In this document: positions 8,426 through 17,144 of the stretch, in pieces
How positions within the stretch are numbered: the stretch's first letter is position 1
Layout of the letters: every line of letters begins with the position of its first letter
Assembly: GCA_963663005.2 (NCBI GenBank)
Contig: CAXXHH010000013.1
Span: 124,001 to 188,000, forward strand
DNA length: 64,000 nucleotides
Direction of reading: 5' to 3'
Source of the DNA: CAINVV01 sp963663005
Lineage (GTDB): Bacteria > Bacteroidota > Bacteroidia > Bacteroidales > Prolixibacteraceae
Made by a program: the position numbers and the translations under genes
Notes under the pieces: model-generated
What the model saw: only the letters and a program-made list of their open reading frames with translations
Told to the model about the DNA's origin: nothing
Databases searched by the model: none

Positions 8426-10078
8426 TTACTGAATGAGCCACATCTTGGAGAACTCAGTATCACCCTGATCCAATTTTGCGATAGCGGCCTGATAATTAGC
8501 GGTATTGTTCGCCAATTCTGTTTCAGGATACCTGAAACGCATAGGAAACAGGTGAAGCCCATTGCTTAGTTCGCCGTTCAGATCAAACGCCGGAAGACCG
8601 GTTTTCTTAGCTGGATCCCAGGTCCTTCTGTGATCAGCGTACGACTCAACGCCCATCAGGAATAAACCGAGCCACTTTTGCAGGGCAATTTTAGCCAATT
8701 TCTGCTGATTAGTCCCTGCTGCCGGGAATTTTGCTTTGGCATTATCAAAATAGGTGGCTGGAATGGTCACACCCCATCTGGATGTAGCCAAAGTAACTCC
8801 GCTCTTGTAGTACGTTTCCGCCGTTGAAGGAGAAATATAACCCAAAACGGCAGCTTCAGCCAGCAAAAATTGTACCTCATCTGCTTGCATCATGCAGGCT
8901 TTCAGCAGTGGATGTGCCTTTTCATTTAGCAATTTTGAGAACTTGGAAATTTTATAATTAAAAATCGTGGTTGGAAAATCCCAACTACCATTCGCTGCCA
9001 AAACGTTCTCATACATACCTGCCGTATAGCCGGCATAGAGTGTCAGTGAGTCAACGATGAAGCTTGATGCTGCTTTGATACCGGCCTTGGTTCTGTCGAT
9101 GTACTCATAGGTAGACGAATAGGTGAAACCATTTGGGTCCGTCGTATTTACGACAGTTCCATTGGCTGCAGCCACATTGGTCCAGGGTTTTTCGATGGGC
9201 GCAACCCAAACTTTTAGTCTGTCGTCATTAAGGGCTTTCAAGCTATCAACCAACGTTTTGCTCGGACGGTAGATCATGAAATTATCGCTATACGCATCGT
9301 AAGACATTGGCCAATTGTAGGTACGGTCGCCTGTAAGGTATGGAATTGAAGCATTGTCTGTATTAGCGCTCATCAAAGGCAGGGCGGCAACTGTAGCAAT
9401 CTCAGCAGCAACTCCGGGCAAATTCTTATTTGCTCTCATCAACAGACGCAGACGCAGTGAATTGGCAAATTTGATCCATTTAGCCTTGTTTCCACCATAA
9501 AGAATGTCGTAGGTGTTGTCGATCGTCTCCGTGCCGGTAGATAATAACAAAGTGGCATCTTTCAGGTTCTGAATCAATGCAGGATAGATGGATTTCTGCT
9601 CATCAAATTTCGGAAAAAGAATGCCATCCTGACCCCGAAGTCCTTCCGTGTAATAGATGTCACCATATAAATCGGTTACAGTTGACCAAAGCAATGATTT
9701 AAATATCAGGAAGATCCCTTCATAGCTTTTCAGGCCCAGTGAATGCACCTGATCAATAGAAGCTTCGACCAGTTTAATGGGAGCAGTAAGGCTGTACAGA
9801 TCACTTTTGGGTTTTGTGAAACTCTTGTGAATATTATCGTCAGAACTTCTGTTTCCCTGCATGTATTGCACTGTGGCAGAAAGGGTTCTGTTACCCACCC
9901 CACCTTCATACTGGTAGGTGAAAGCAGACTGCTGGATAATCGATGACAGTAACAGATTGGGAGTTGCAGACTCTATTGCGTCACGCTTTTGCAACAGCTC
10001 ATCTTCTCTTAGCAGCCTAGTCTCACAAGCCGTTAAAATAAGGAGCGTAAGTAGTGAAATTGATATATATTTTTTCAT
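8426..10078 (-). CDS. SusD/RagB-family surface lipoprotein
   Basis: About 550 residues. The start MKKYISIS gives a lipoprotein signal ending LILTAC, so the product should be lipidated and displayed at the outer membrane. Its length, helical TPR-like N-terminal half and position directly after a SusC-type gene identify a SusD-like partner that captures ligand for the TonB-dependent channel. The pattern (YEGGVGNRTLS near the start, ending in FPMRFRYPETE and KMWLIQ) resembles the SusD-like_2 group rather than classical SusD. An alternative ATG at 10099 overlaps the SusC stop by one base. Confidence 0.88.
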   Translation of the reverse strand: MKKYISISLLTLLILTACETRLLREDELLQKRDAIESATPNLLLSSIIQQSAFTYQYEGGVGNRTLSATVQYMQGNRSSDDNIHKSFTKPKSDLYSLTAPIKLVEASIDQVHSLGLKSYEGIFLIFKSLLWSTVTDLYGDIYYTEGLRGQDGILFPKFDEQKSIYPALIQNLKDATLLLSTGTETIDNTYDILYGGNKAKWIKFANSLRLRLLMRANKNLPGVAAEIATVAALPLMSANTDNASIPYLTGDRTYNWPMSYDAYSDNFMIYRPSKTLVDSLKALNDDRLKVWVAPIEKPWTNVAAANGTVVNTTDPNGFTYSSTYEYIDRTKAGIKAASSFIVDSLTLYAGYTAGMYENVLAANGSWDFPTTIFNYKISKFSKLLNEKAHPLLKACMMQADEVQFLLAEAAVLGYISPSTAETYYKSGVTLATSRWGVTIPATYFDNAKAKFPAAGTNQQKLAKIALQKWLGLFLMGVESYADHRRTWDPAKKTGLPAFDLNGELSNGLHLFPMRFRYPETELANNTANYQAAIAKLDQGDTEFSKMWLIQ

Positions 10079-10098
10079 AATTGCAATGAATTTAAGCA

Positions 10099-13000
10099 TT
10101 AAAAGTCAAACGATACTTTGAAACCATACGAAGCAATAGATGGCAGGGCTTTTCCGACAACCCCCTGATTTTGGCCTATCCCTTCGAAAGCAGATTCCGG
10201 ATCAACATATTTGTCGGCGGCATTCCATTGGAAAATATTTCTTCCGACAAATCCAACGACAATATTTTCAACTTTAAATCTTGAAGTAATACTCTTTGGT
10301 ATCGTGTAATCAAAAGTGACCTCTTTCACTTTAAAATTGGTCGCATCGCGCACCAGTGATTCCGGGAAACTCCAATATTGAGCTCCGAGAATAATTCCTG
10401 GCAAACCATAGAATGTTTGCAGCGGATCGGCGCCATTTACGATATAATCAGCATCGTTTGCAGGATTTCCACCGGGTTTCAACCAGACTCCCTTGAAATA
10501 ACAAGCGTCATTGATTGCAACCGGAGTACCATATCTGGCATATGTTGCAACTAAGCCTGCCATTTGAGGATAAGGCATTTTGCTCGCATCCGGCCAGGGC
10601 AAACCACCTGTGGCTTCATCACGACCTCCGACAGTCCATGGATTTGGTCCGTTAACCTTGTCGCCGATTGTCAGCAAGGAGTGGCCATTGGTAACAGCCC
10701 TACGTTCGATATTTGAAACATATTTACCGCCCATGCGGAGACTTCCAACAACGCCTAATCGGAAGTTTTTCCATTTAACGGATGAGTGAGCTCCGAGGAT
10801 GAAATCCGGATTATAATTGCCTATTGATTTACGATCCTTCTCACTATTGGAATATTTCCATTCACCATTGTTATCCAAAACAATCATGCCTGCATATTTA
10901 CTTGTGGAAGGCATTGTTGTGAAGACGTTGTGAGCCCAGAAGGTACCAATTTTTTCGCCAACAGCCAGTCTGATGTCAATATTTGGTCCGTTTCCGTAGA
11001 AAGTTTGTCCGTTTGGCACGTACTCTTTGGAGAGTTCAGTGATTTTTGATTCAACTTTACTGTAGTTAAAACCAATATCCCAGTTCCAGTTTTTGCTGCG
11101 AACAGGCACCAGGTCTAACGAAATTTCGTACCCTTTTGCCTCAACGGTACCTACATTGGTTAACATTCCGCCGTAACCAATACCCGGAGAGGTCGGAATT
11201 GTACCCTGTTGATTTTCGTGAACTTTCTTGTAAGCAGTGAATTCTGCGGAAATTCTGCGATCCAATAAGGCAATATCAAAACCGCCTTCATAGGATGTGG
11301 TAACCTCCGCCTTGATGTTTGGATCAACCAGTGATCCGCCAATATTCACAATTTTTGTACTTCCGTAATCGATCGGAGCAAAACTGAAGGTGTTGTTACT
11401 TCTGGGCTTACCAATACCGTGTCCAACCTGTGCGATACCAGCTCTGAATTTCAACAGACTTATCGCTTCAGGAAGTTTAAAAGTGGAAGTTGGCAACCAA
11501 CTCAGAGAGGCGGATGGATAGAAATGGTGATTTTTATCCTCTTCCAGGATTCCACTCATATCGTATCTTCCTGATACATCAACAAATACTTGGTTCGCAT
11601 ATCCAACCTGACCGGTTGCATATCCACTTTGAGATTTCCCGATACCCCAGTTGTTGGAGGCAGACAACGTTCCGGCAACGGCGTTTCCAAGAGAATAATC
11701 ATTTACCCTGACCAGCTTTTCAGCATTGGCAACGTAGCTGTATGAATTGCTGTATGCGTAGTTGTATCCCAAGGTTCCATTTGTTGTAAATTTCCCAAAA
11801 TCCTTGTTCCATACTAACATCAAATCGTTCTGAACATTCAGACTATTTCCTTGATTAACAGTATATTTTCCATCCCTTTGATTACTATCCTGAAAATCTT
11901 TGGCTCTTTTGTATTCGTAGTTGTCTCCACTGTAATCGATACCTGTGCGAACCATCAACTTAAGAGGTTTTGCAAGTTCCCAGTCGAGTTGCAACTTTCC
12001 GAAAAAGTTATCCTTCCGATAGGTGTTAATTTCAGAATATGCATACATGTAGGGGTTATCCAACATAGGCGTTCCGTCCGGTTTGTAATAAGGAGCATTT
12101 TGAAGCTGACCTTCCAATCCATTTTTCCAGACAGTTCTCATCTCCTTAATTGGCTGAATACTTGCCAGGAAATTCATCGTAAGTTCCTCTATAACATAAC
12201 TATTTGAAGACGTTTTATTCGGCGTAAACTGTCCCATATAGTTACTGTTCACGGAAATTTTCAACTTCTTGGTGATATTATATTCGGCACTCAAATTGGC
12301 GTTCATACGATCGGTCTGGTTGTTTGGCATTACCCCAACATTGGACATTTTACCCAATGAAAATCGGAATGATCCATCCTTATAATTTCCAGATACACTA
12401 ACATTGTAATTTCGGGTAGCTCCGGTCTGCATAAATTCTTTCAGACGATTCTCTTTTGTTGCCGCGAAAAGCTTGGTTTCAATCCGTTGAGTCACGGTAT
12501 TGTACTGATCAATACTGGCGGTGGTGAAATCAGCGAATTTAGCACCCCAGTCATATCCCGATGTATAAATAGAGGAAGCACGAATTCCATCTCCGTACAG
12601 CTGTTGCGTAGCGAAGAAATTGTACGGCTGATCCCACATGATGGAAGAGTTGACAGAAACGCCAATCCCCTTTTTGCCACCTTTACCAGATTTGGTAGTG
12701 ATCATGATAACGCCGTTACCTGCGGCTTGTCCGTAAAGCGCTCCTGCGCTGGCACCTTTCAGAATAGAGATACTTTCGATATCCTCTGCGTTTAGTTGCG
12801 ACAACAGGTTACCAAAATCTGCTCCATTCCGGTTATCAACGGAAGTAGTACCGACAGGAACACCGTCGATAACGAACAACGGCTGACTGGCAGCTGTAGA
12901 TTGGGAGATATTCAAACTGGTGGCTCCGCGGATTGTAACGAATACCGAACCGTTAGGATCGGAACTCGAGTTGGTAAAGTTTACACCGCTTACGCGACCG

Positions 13001-13434
13001 TCCAAAGATTTGATAACATTGGAGTTAGCACCCTTCGCCAGCTCCTCGCTTTTGACTTCGGATACAGAATATGCCAACGATTTCTTCTCCCTCGAAATAC
13101 CAAGAGCTGTAACAACTACCTCATCAACGCCAATCGAGCTCGAAGCAAGCGATACCTCAATTTTACGCTGATTATTAACAGCCACCTCTTTTGATTGCAT
13201 ACCTACAAAAGAAAAAATGAGTGTGGCATTGCCGGAAGCAGACAACGAAAACTTTCCTTCCGCGTCTGTCACGGTACCTATAGTCGTTCCTTTCACAACT
13301 ACACTGACCCCGGGTAATGACTGCCCGGTATCATCCTTAACACTACCTGTGACAATATTTTGAGCAAACAGGCTGCTTGAAACAACCATTAATATGCACA
13401 GAAACATTGCTTTAAGCATTTTTCTCTTCATCAT
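10099..13434 (-). CDS. SusC/RagA-family TonB-dependent outer-membrane transporter
   Basis: A 1111-residue protein, the normal size for SusC-like channels. Order of parts: signal peptide (residues 1-24, ending LFAQ), a carboxypeptidase-regulatory-like domain (about 27-112, GSVKDDTGQSLPGVSVVVKG), a TonB-box-like stretch near VDEVVVTALG, a plug domain (about 120-240, with FVIDGVPVG and ILKGASAGALYG), then a long beta-barrel ending in aromatic FDF. It imports oligomeric nutrients in concert with the SusD-like lipoprotein, powered by TonB/ExbBD. Preceded by a PKD lipoprotein gene and followed after about 20 bp by the SusD gene. Confidence 0.95.
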   Translation of the reverse strand: MMKRKMLKAMFLCILMVVSSSLFAQNIVTGSVKDDTGQSLPGVSVVVKGTTIGTVTDAEGKFSLSASGNATLIFSFVGMQSKEVAVNNQRKIEVSLASSSIGVDEVVVTALGISREKKSLAYSVSEVKSEELAKGANSNVIKSLDGRVSGVNFTNSSSDPNGSVFVTIRGATSLNISQSTAASQPLFVIDGVPVGTTSVDNRNGADFGNLLSQLNAEDIESISILKGASAGALYGQAAGNGVIMITTKSGKGGKKGIGVSVNSSIMWDQPYNFFATQQLYGDGIRASSIYTSGYDWGAKFADFTTASIDQYNTVTQRIETKLFAATKENRLKEFMQTGATRNYNVSVSGNYKDGSFRFSLGKMSNVGVMPNNQTDRMNANLSAEYNITKKLKISVNSNYMGQFTPNKTSSNSYVIEELTMNFLASIQPIKEMRTVWKNGLEGQLQNAPYYKPDGTPMLDNPYMYAYSEINTYRKDNFFGKLQLDWELAKPLKLMVRTGIDYSGDNYEYKRAKDFQDSNQRDGKYTVNQGNSLNVQNDLMLVWNKDFGKFTTNGTLGYNYAYSNSYSYVANAEKLVRVNDYSLGNAVAGTLSASNNWGIGKSQSGYATGQVGYANQVFVDVSGRYDMSGILEEDKNHHFYPSASLSWLPTSTFKLPEAISLLKFRAGIAQVGHGIGKPRSNNTFSFAPIDYGSTKIVNIGGSLVDPNIKAEVTTSYEGGFDIALLDRRISAEFTAYKKVHENQQGTIPTSPGIGYGGMLTNVGTVEAKGYEISLDLVPVRSKNWNWDIGFNYSKVESKITELSKEYVPNGQTFYGNGPNIDIRLAVGEKIGTFWAHNVFTTMPSTSKYAGMIVLDNNGEWKYSNSEKDRKSIGNYNPDFILGAHSSVKWKNFRLGVVGSLRMGGKYVSNIERRAVTNGHSLLTIGDKVNGPNPWTVGGRDEATGGLPWPDASKMPYPQMAGLVATYARYGTPVAINDACYFKGVWLKPGGNPANDADYIVNGADPLQTFYGLPGIILGAQYWSFPESLVRDATNFKVKEVTFDYTIPKSITSRFKVENIVVGFVGRNIFQWNAADKYVDPESAFEGIGQNQGVVGKALPSIASYGFKVSFDF

Positions 13435-13523
13435 AAATAATTTTTATTAGTTGTAATATTTCAATTTTTATTTTCTCAAATGGTCTTCACAATTGAATTG
13501 AACCGTTTTAAGCTCCAAAACAA

Positions 13524-14447
13524 TTACGGAGCTACTTCAAAATAGACGTTCAAAACAAAATTTGCCTTTCCTACCTGTCCGGGAGGAGGTACGGCCGAAA
13601 TGAAGATGTTAGCGATCATTTGCGTATCCGTCAAAGATTGAATGATACACTCACTTGAAAAATCCATGATTCCGAGAAAACCGCCCTTGGTAAAGCTTAG
13701 CGTTGTTACCCCAGGATAGGTGACTGCTCCTGCAGTTACGCCATCGGGAGCGGTGGTGATCACAAATGATTTATTTTCATTAATAGCAAATGTTGCACCG
13801 GCAGGAGTCGTAAATGGCTTGGCGTAAGTCAGTCCGGAACCCCCAGCATTACCGATATTCGGAACTCCGTTCAGGGCGCAATAAATATAACCGGCAAAAA
13901 TGCCGCCGCCGTTTGGACGAATTGTTAGCGTGCCGTCTGCCTTAAATTCAAATGTATCTCCGTAAACCGCGGCCAATCCGACAGCACTCAAAATATTACC
14001 GGGATATGATTTGTAATTTGGAGAAAAGTTTGCAGTTGCATAGTTAATGTTGAAAGTCGGTGCGCTAACGCTGATTCGCCATTTTTTACTACTCGTGGAA
14101 CCCGCAATACCACCGGTAAGCAGTTGCATTTTGGTCTTCGGTGGAATCGTAACCTTGTTGGTAACAGTGGTCTCTCCACCGGGTCCTTTTATCGTAAGGC
14201 TTACATTAAAATCCTGACCATAAGCCGAATACGCATGGGTTGGTGATTGAAGCGTATTGATATAACTTCCATCACCAAAATTCCACTCATATTTACTGTC
14301 GTTGGTTACCTGCGCATAAAATGTTACCACATTCCCGGTTACGGAATAGGTAAAAGCAACAGTAGGAAGCGGAGTTTCTTTCTTACAGGAGACGAAAAAA
14401 ATCAACCCAAGTAAGACAAAGCCGGCCAATTTGAAGTGTTTTTTCAT
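13524..14447 (-). CDS. PKD-domain lipoprotein
   Basis: A 307-residue lipoprotein (signal ending FFVSCKK). Residues about 28-100 form a PKD-like immunoglobulin fold, shown by the signature YEWNFGDGSYI and THAYSAYGQDFNVSLTI. The remaining 200 residues are beta-rich and repetitive in Gly/Thr, without a catalytic motif I recognise. It lies directly upstream of the SusC gene on the same strand, so it is likely a surface glycan- or protein-binding accessory of the SusC/SusD complex; it could also be an outer-membrane structural protein. Confidence 0.7.
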   Translation of the reverse strand: MKKHFKLAGFVLLGLIFFVSCKKETPLPTVAFTYSVTGNVVTFYAQVTNDSKYEWNFGDGSYINTLQSPTHAYSAYGQDFNVSLTIKGPGGETTVTNKVTIPPKTKMQLLTGGIAGSTSSKKWRISVSAPTFNINYATANFSPNYKSYPGNILSAVGLAAVYGDTFEFKADGTLTIRPNGGGIFAGYIYCALNGVPNIGNAGGSGLTYAKPFTTPAGATFAINENKSFVITTAPDGVTAGAVTYPGVTTLSFTKGGFLGIMDFSSECIIQSLTDTQMIANIFISAVPPPGQVGKANFVLNVYFEVAP

Positions 14448-14802
14448 AGAAAGTACATTTAATGTTAAATTATATACAATACTGGATTTAGTTGACTATA
14501 GGGTGCTTCACAACCGCCTGACTCATAGATCGTGAGGCCAAATTAAATTTTCCGCGATGTCAGCTTTATAAGAACGTTAATAATCAGAAAATGATTTCGG
14601 GATCATTTGAAGTAGTAATTTGAACAAGTAGTTTTTAGTAAGTCAATTCGTACTAAAGATAATAATTTGGATTAAAACATTACAATAATAGTTAAAAAAC
14701 CTTAATAGATGATATTTTGCACGCAAATTTTGAAATAATTCCAATAACTACAAAAAGTCATAGGATTGGGTTAATATTTTATCATATTCCTTTTAAAATG
14801 CA
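14448..14802. other. 355-bp intergenic region upstream of the PKD-SusC-SusD genes
   Basis: AT-rich, no open frame of note and no matching TAnnTTTG/TTTG promoter pair that I can find on the minus strand. It separates the GH92 stop from the PKD lipoprotein start and should hold the promoter for PKD-SusC-SusD if these are not read through from GH92. Confidence 0.5.
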
Positions 14803-17127
14803 CTACTGCTGCGGTGCATTACTCATTTCAAATTGAAGAATGCCACCATCAGCTATTTCACTGTGCTTAAGTCTTTTAGATAAATGAAGATTACCATTCA
14901 GCCAAACCTTTGAAACATAGCGATTCTGAGGTGTGAAATTCTTGGTGGAAATCTGCAAGGTTTTACCGCCCATATGAATAACCGCATTTCTGTACAAAGG
15001 AGAAGCAAGCTCGTAATAATCTGATCCGGCAATCGGATAGAGTCCCAGCGAAGCGAAAAGATACCAGGAAGAGAGTGTAGCACCGTCATCGTTTCCATCA
15101 ACACCATCCGAAGTGACGTCGTATTTGTTCTGCAAGATCCACGCTGACCATTTTTGTGTTAAATCCGGCCTCCCCGCTTCATTAAAAAGAAAGGCGGCGT
15201 GAATATCCGGCTCATTTCCGTGCCAATACCAGGAACCCGGATTCCAGCTACTCATAGTTGGATCCGATTTCTCGAAAAAGTCATTCAATTCTGTCACAAA
15301 ACGCTCATTTCCACCGAATAATTCAATTAATCCCTGCGGATCATAGGGTACGGCAAATCTCCATTGCAGGGCGCTTCCCTCAACGTAATCCTTGGTGTAT
15401 TCGCCATCGGTGTCGAAATACGAGAGTTTATACGGATTAAATTTTGCCGAAAATTGTCCGTTCGAATTTCGCGACTGAAAATAGTTGGTTGCCGGATTCC
15501 AGAGATTTTTGTAGTATCTGGAATGTTCGTAAAACAGCTTCGCATCCTCCCGATAGCCCAGTGAATCGGCCAAAACTGCAATGGCATGGTCGGCCCAGGC
15601 ATATTCCAGTGTCCTGGAAACTGCTTTGTCCATCTTGTCGGTCGGACAATACCCATATTTATTGTACTCCGTAATCCCGCTCCTTCCGCCATATTTCGAT
15701 CCTTTTGGCGTCGGATTCAGAGCCAGAAATTTCATTCCTTCATAAGCGCTTTTTACATCAAAATCGCGGATACCCTTCTGCCAGGATTCTGAAATGACCA
15801 TGTCAGCCGGCGATCCCAGCATGGAACCGGTGTACCCTCCTCCGGAAGGCCATCTGGGTAACCATCCGCCCTGCTCTTTCATCTTTACCAGGGATACCAG
15901 CATATCGCGCTGTTCAACTGGGGCAATCAGAATATACAAAGGGTGCAGTGTTCTGAAGGTATCCCACAATGAAAGATCCGTGTAATAATTGAAACCATCA
16001 GCCTTATGCACCTGTTTGTCAAATCCGAGATATTCGCCATTCACGTCCTGAAAAAGTGTGGGCATTTGAAATGATCGGTAGAGCGCCGTATAAAAAATCG
16101 TCTTATCCTTATCATTCGCAAATTCGGGCTCCAGTAACGATAATTTTTCTTCCCATTTATTTTTGGCCTCATCCACAAGCGCTTCAAAATTCTTTCCCTG
16201 CGTTTCAGTTTCCAGATTTATTCGGGCATTCTCAATGCTGACATGCGAAATTCCGAGTCGTAGTCCGATTAACGGATTGTCTTCCGAGAACATAAAATCA
16301 ACACCTAATTCTTTCCCTGTGCCTGACGATTTTCCATCAAATGAAGCTTTCCCGTTCCAGATCATAAATTGGGAAAAAGGCTGATCGAAACGGGCAAAGA
16401 AATACACTTTTAAACCGCCATACCTTCCTGAAAATGTACCAAATACGGTAGCTGAACCCTCAACTTCCCGTTTTGCAGCGTCGACCGTGACGCTTCCTCC
16501 CTCTACCCGCTTGTCACCCAGGATGCTGCACACATCCAACAGAATATGTGGTTGTTGTTTAGCCGGAAATTTGTAGCGGTGGATGCCTGTATGAGATGCC
16601 GATGTCAATTCCGCCAAAACATTGGGATTCGTTAACTGGACAGCATAATAACCCGGAAAAGCCCGCTCATTTTCGTGATTGAAAGATGCATATCGACCAT
16701 CCTGATACGAAATCCAGCCATCTGAACGAACGGAAGGAATGACCCTGAACTGTCCTCCATCGGTAGCACCCGTTCCACTAAGACGGGTATGACTGAACCC
16801 CATAATGCGGTTATCCGGGAAGTAATACCCGGAAGTATTCATCGCCTCCTTGCGAAAAACAGACGATTTCGTATCCGGACTTAACCGCATGACACCAAAT
16901 GGGGCGGATGCACCTGGGAAGTTATTTCCACAAACCCAGAAATATCCTCCGGTTCCGATGAATGGTTCGACAAATTGCCCCAATTTTCCGGGCTGCACAT
17001 TCGTTTTCAATTTTCCGAATGCCTGACCATTCCTGTAAATAAAATAGCTGTAAAGTGAACCGGCAAATAGAAATCCCAGTAGCAATATTGTCGCGAGGAC
17101 GAATAAAAGACGTTTCAGGTAGTTCAT
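14803..17127 (-). CDS. GH92-family alpha-mannosidase
   Basis: A 774-residue protein with an N-terminal hydrophobic anchor (residues 7-29), so exported or membrane-tethered. It shows glycoside hydrolase family 92 signatures: FIGTGGYFWVCG near residue 55, FSHTRLSGTG, SLWDTFRTLHPLY, WYWHGNEPDIHAAF and GNDDGATLSSWYLF. GH92 enzymes are calcium-dependent inverting exo-alpha-mannosidases that trim mannose from N-glycans or mannans. The FIGTGG start and calcium-site GNEP motifs are intact. It follows the GH78 gene after 17 bp, suggesting a transcriptional unit. Confidence 0.9.
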   Translation of the reverse strand: MNYLKRLLFVLATILLLGFLFAGSLYSYFIYRNGQAFGKLKTNVQPGKLGQFVEPFIGTGGYFWVCGNNFPGASAPFGVMRLSPDTKSSVFRKEAMNTSGYYFPDNRIMGFSHTRLSGTGATDGGQFRVIPSVRSDGWISYQDGRYASFNHENERAFPGYYAVQLTNPNVLAELTSASHTGIHRYKFPAKQQPHILLDVCSILGDKRVEGGSVTVDAAKREVEGSATVFGTFSGRYGGLKVYFFARFDQPFSQFMIWNGKASFDGKSSGTGKELGVDFMFSEDNPLIGLRLGISHVSIENARINLETETQGKNFEALVDEAKNKWEEKLSLLEPEFANDKDKTIFYTALYRSFQMPTLFQDVNGEYLGFDKQVHKADGFNYYTDLSLWDTFRTLHPLYILIAPVEQRDMLVSLVKMKEQGGWLPRWPSGGGYTGSMLGSPADMVISESWQKGIRDFDVKSAYEGMKFLALNPTPKGSKYGGRSGITEYNKYGYCPTDKMDKAVSRTLEYAWADHAIAVLADSLGYREDAKLFYEHSRYYKNLWNPATNYFQSRNSNGQFSAKFNPYKLSYFDTDGEYTKDYVEGSALQWRFAVPYDPQGLIELFGGNERFVTELNDFFEKSDPTMSSWNPGSWYWHGNEPDIHAAFLFNEAGRPDLTQKWSAWILQNKYDVTSDGVDGNDDGATLSSWYLFASLGLYPIAGSDYYELASPLYRNAVIHMGGKTLQISTKNFTPQNRYVSKVWLNGNLHLSKRLKHSEIADGGILQFEMSNAPQQ

Positions 17128-17144
17128 TTTGCCATCTTAAGTTC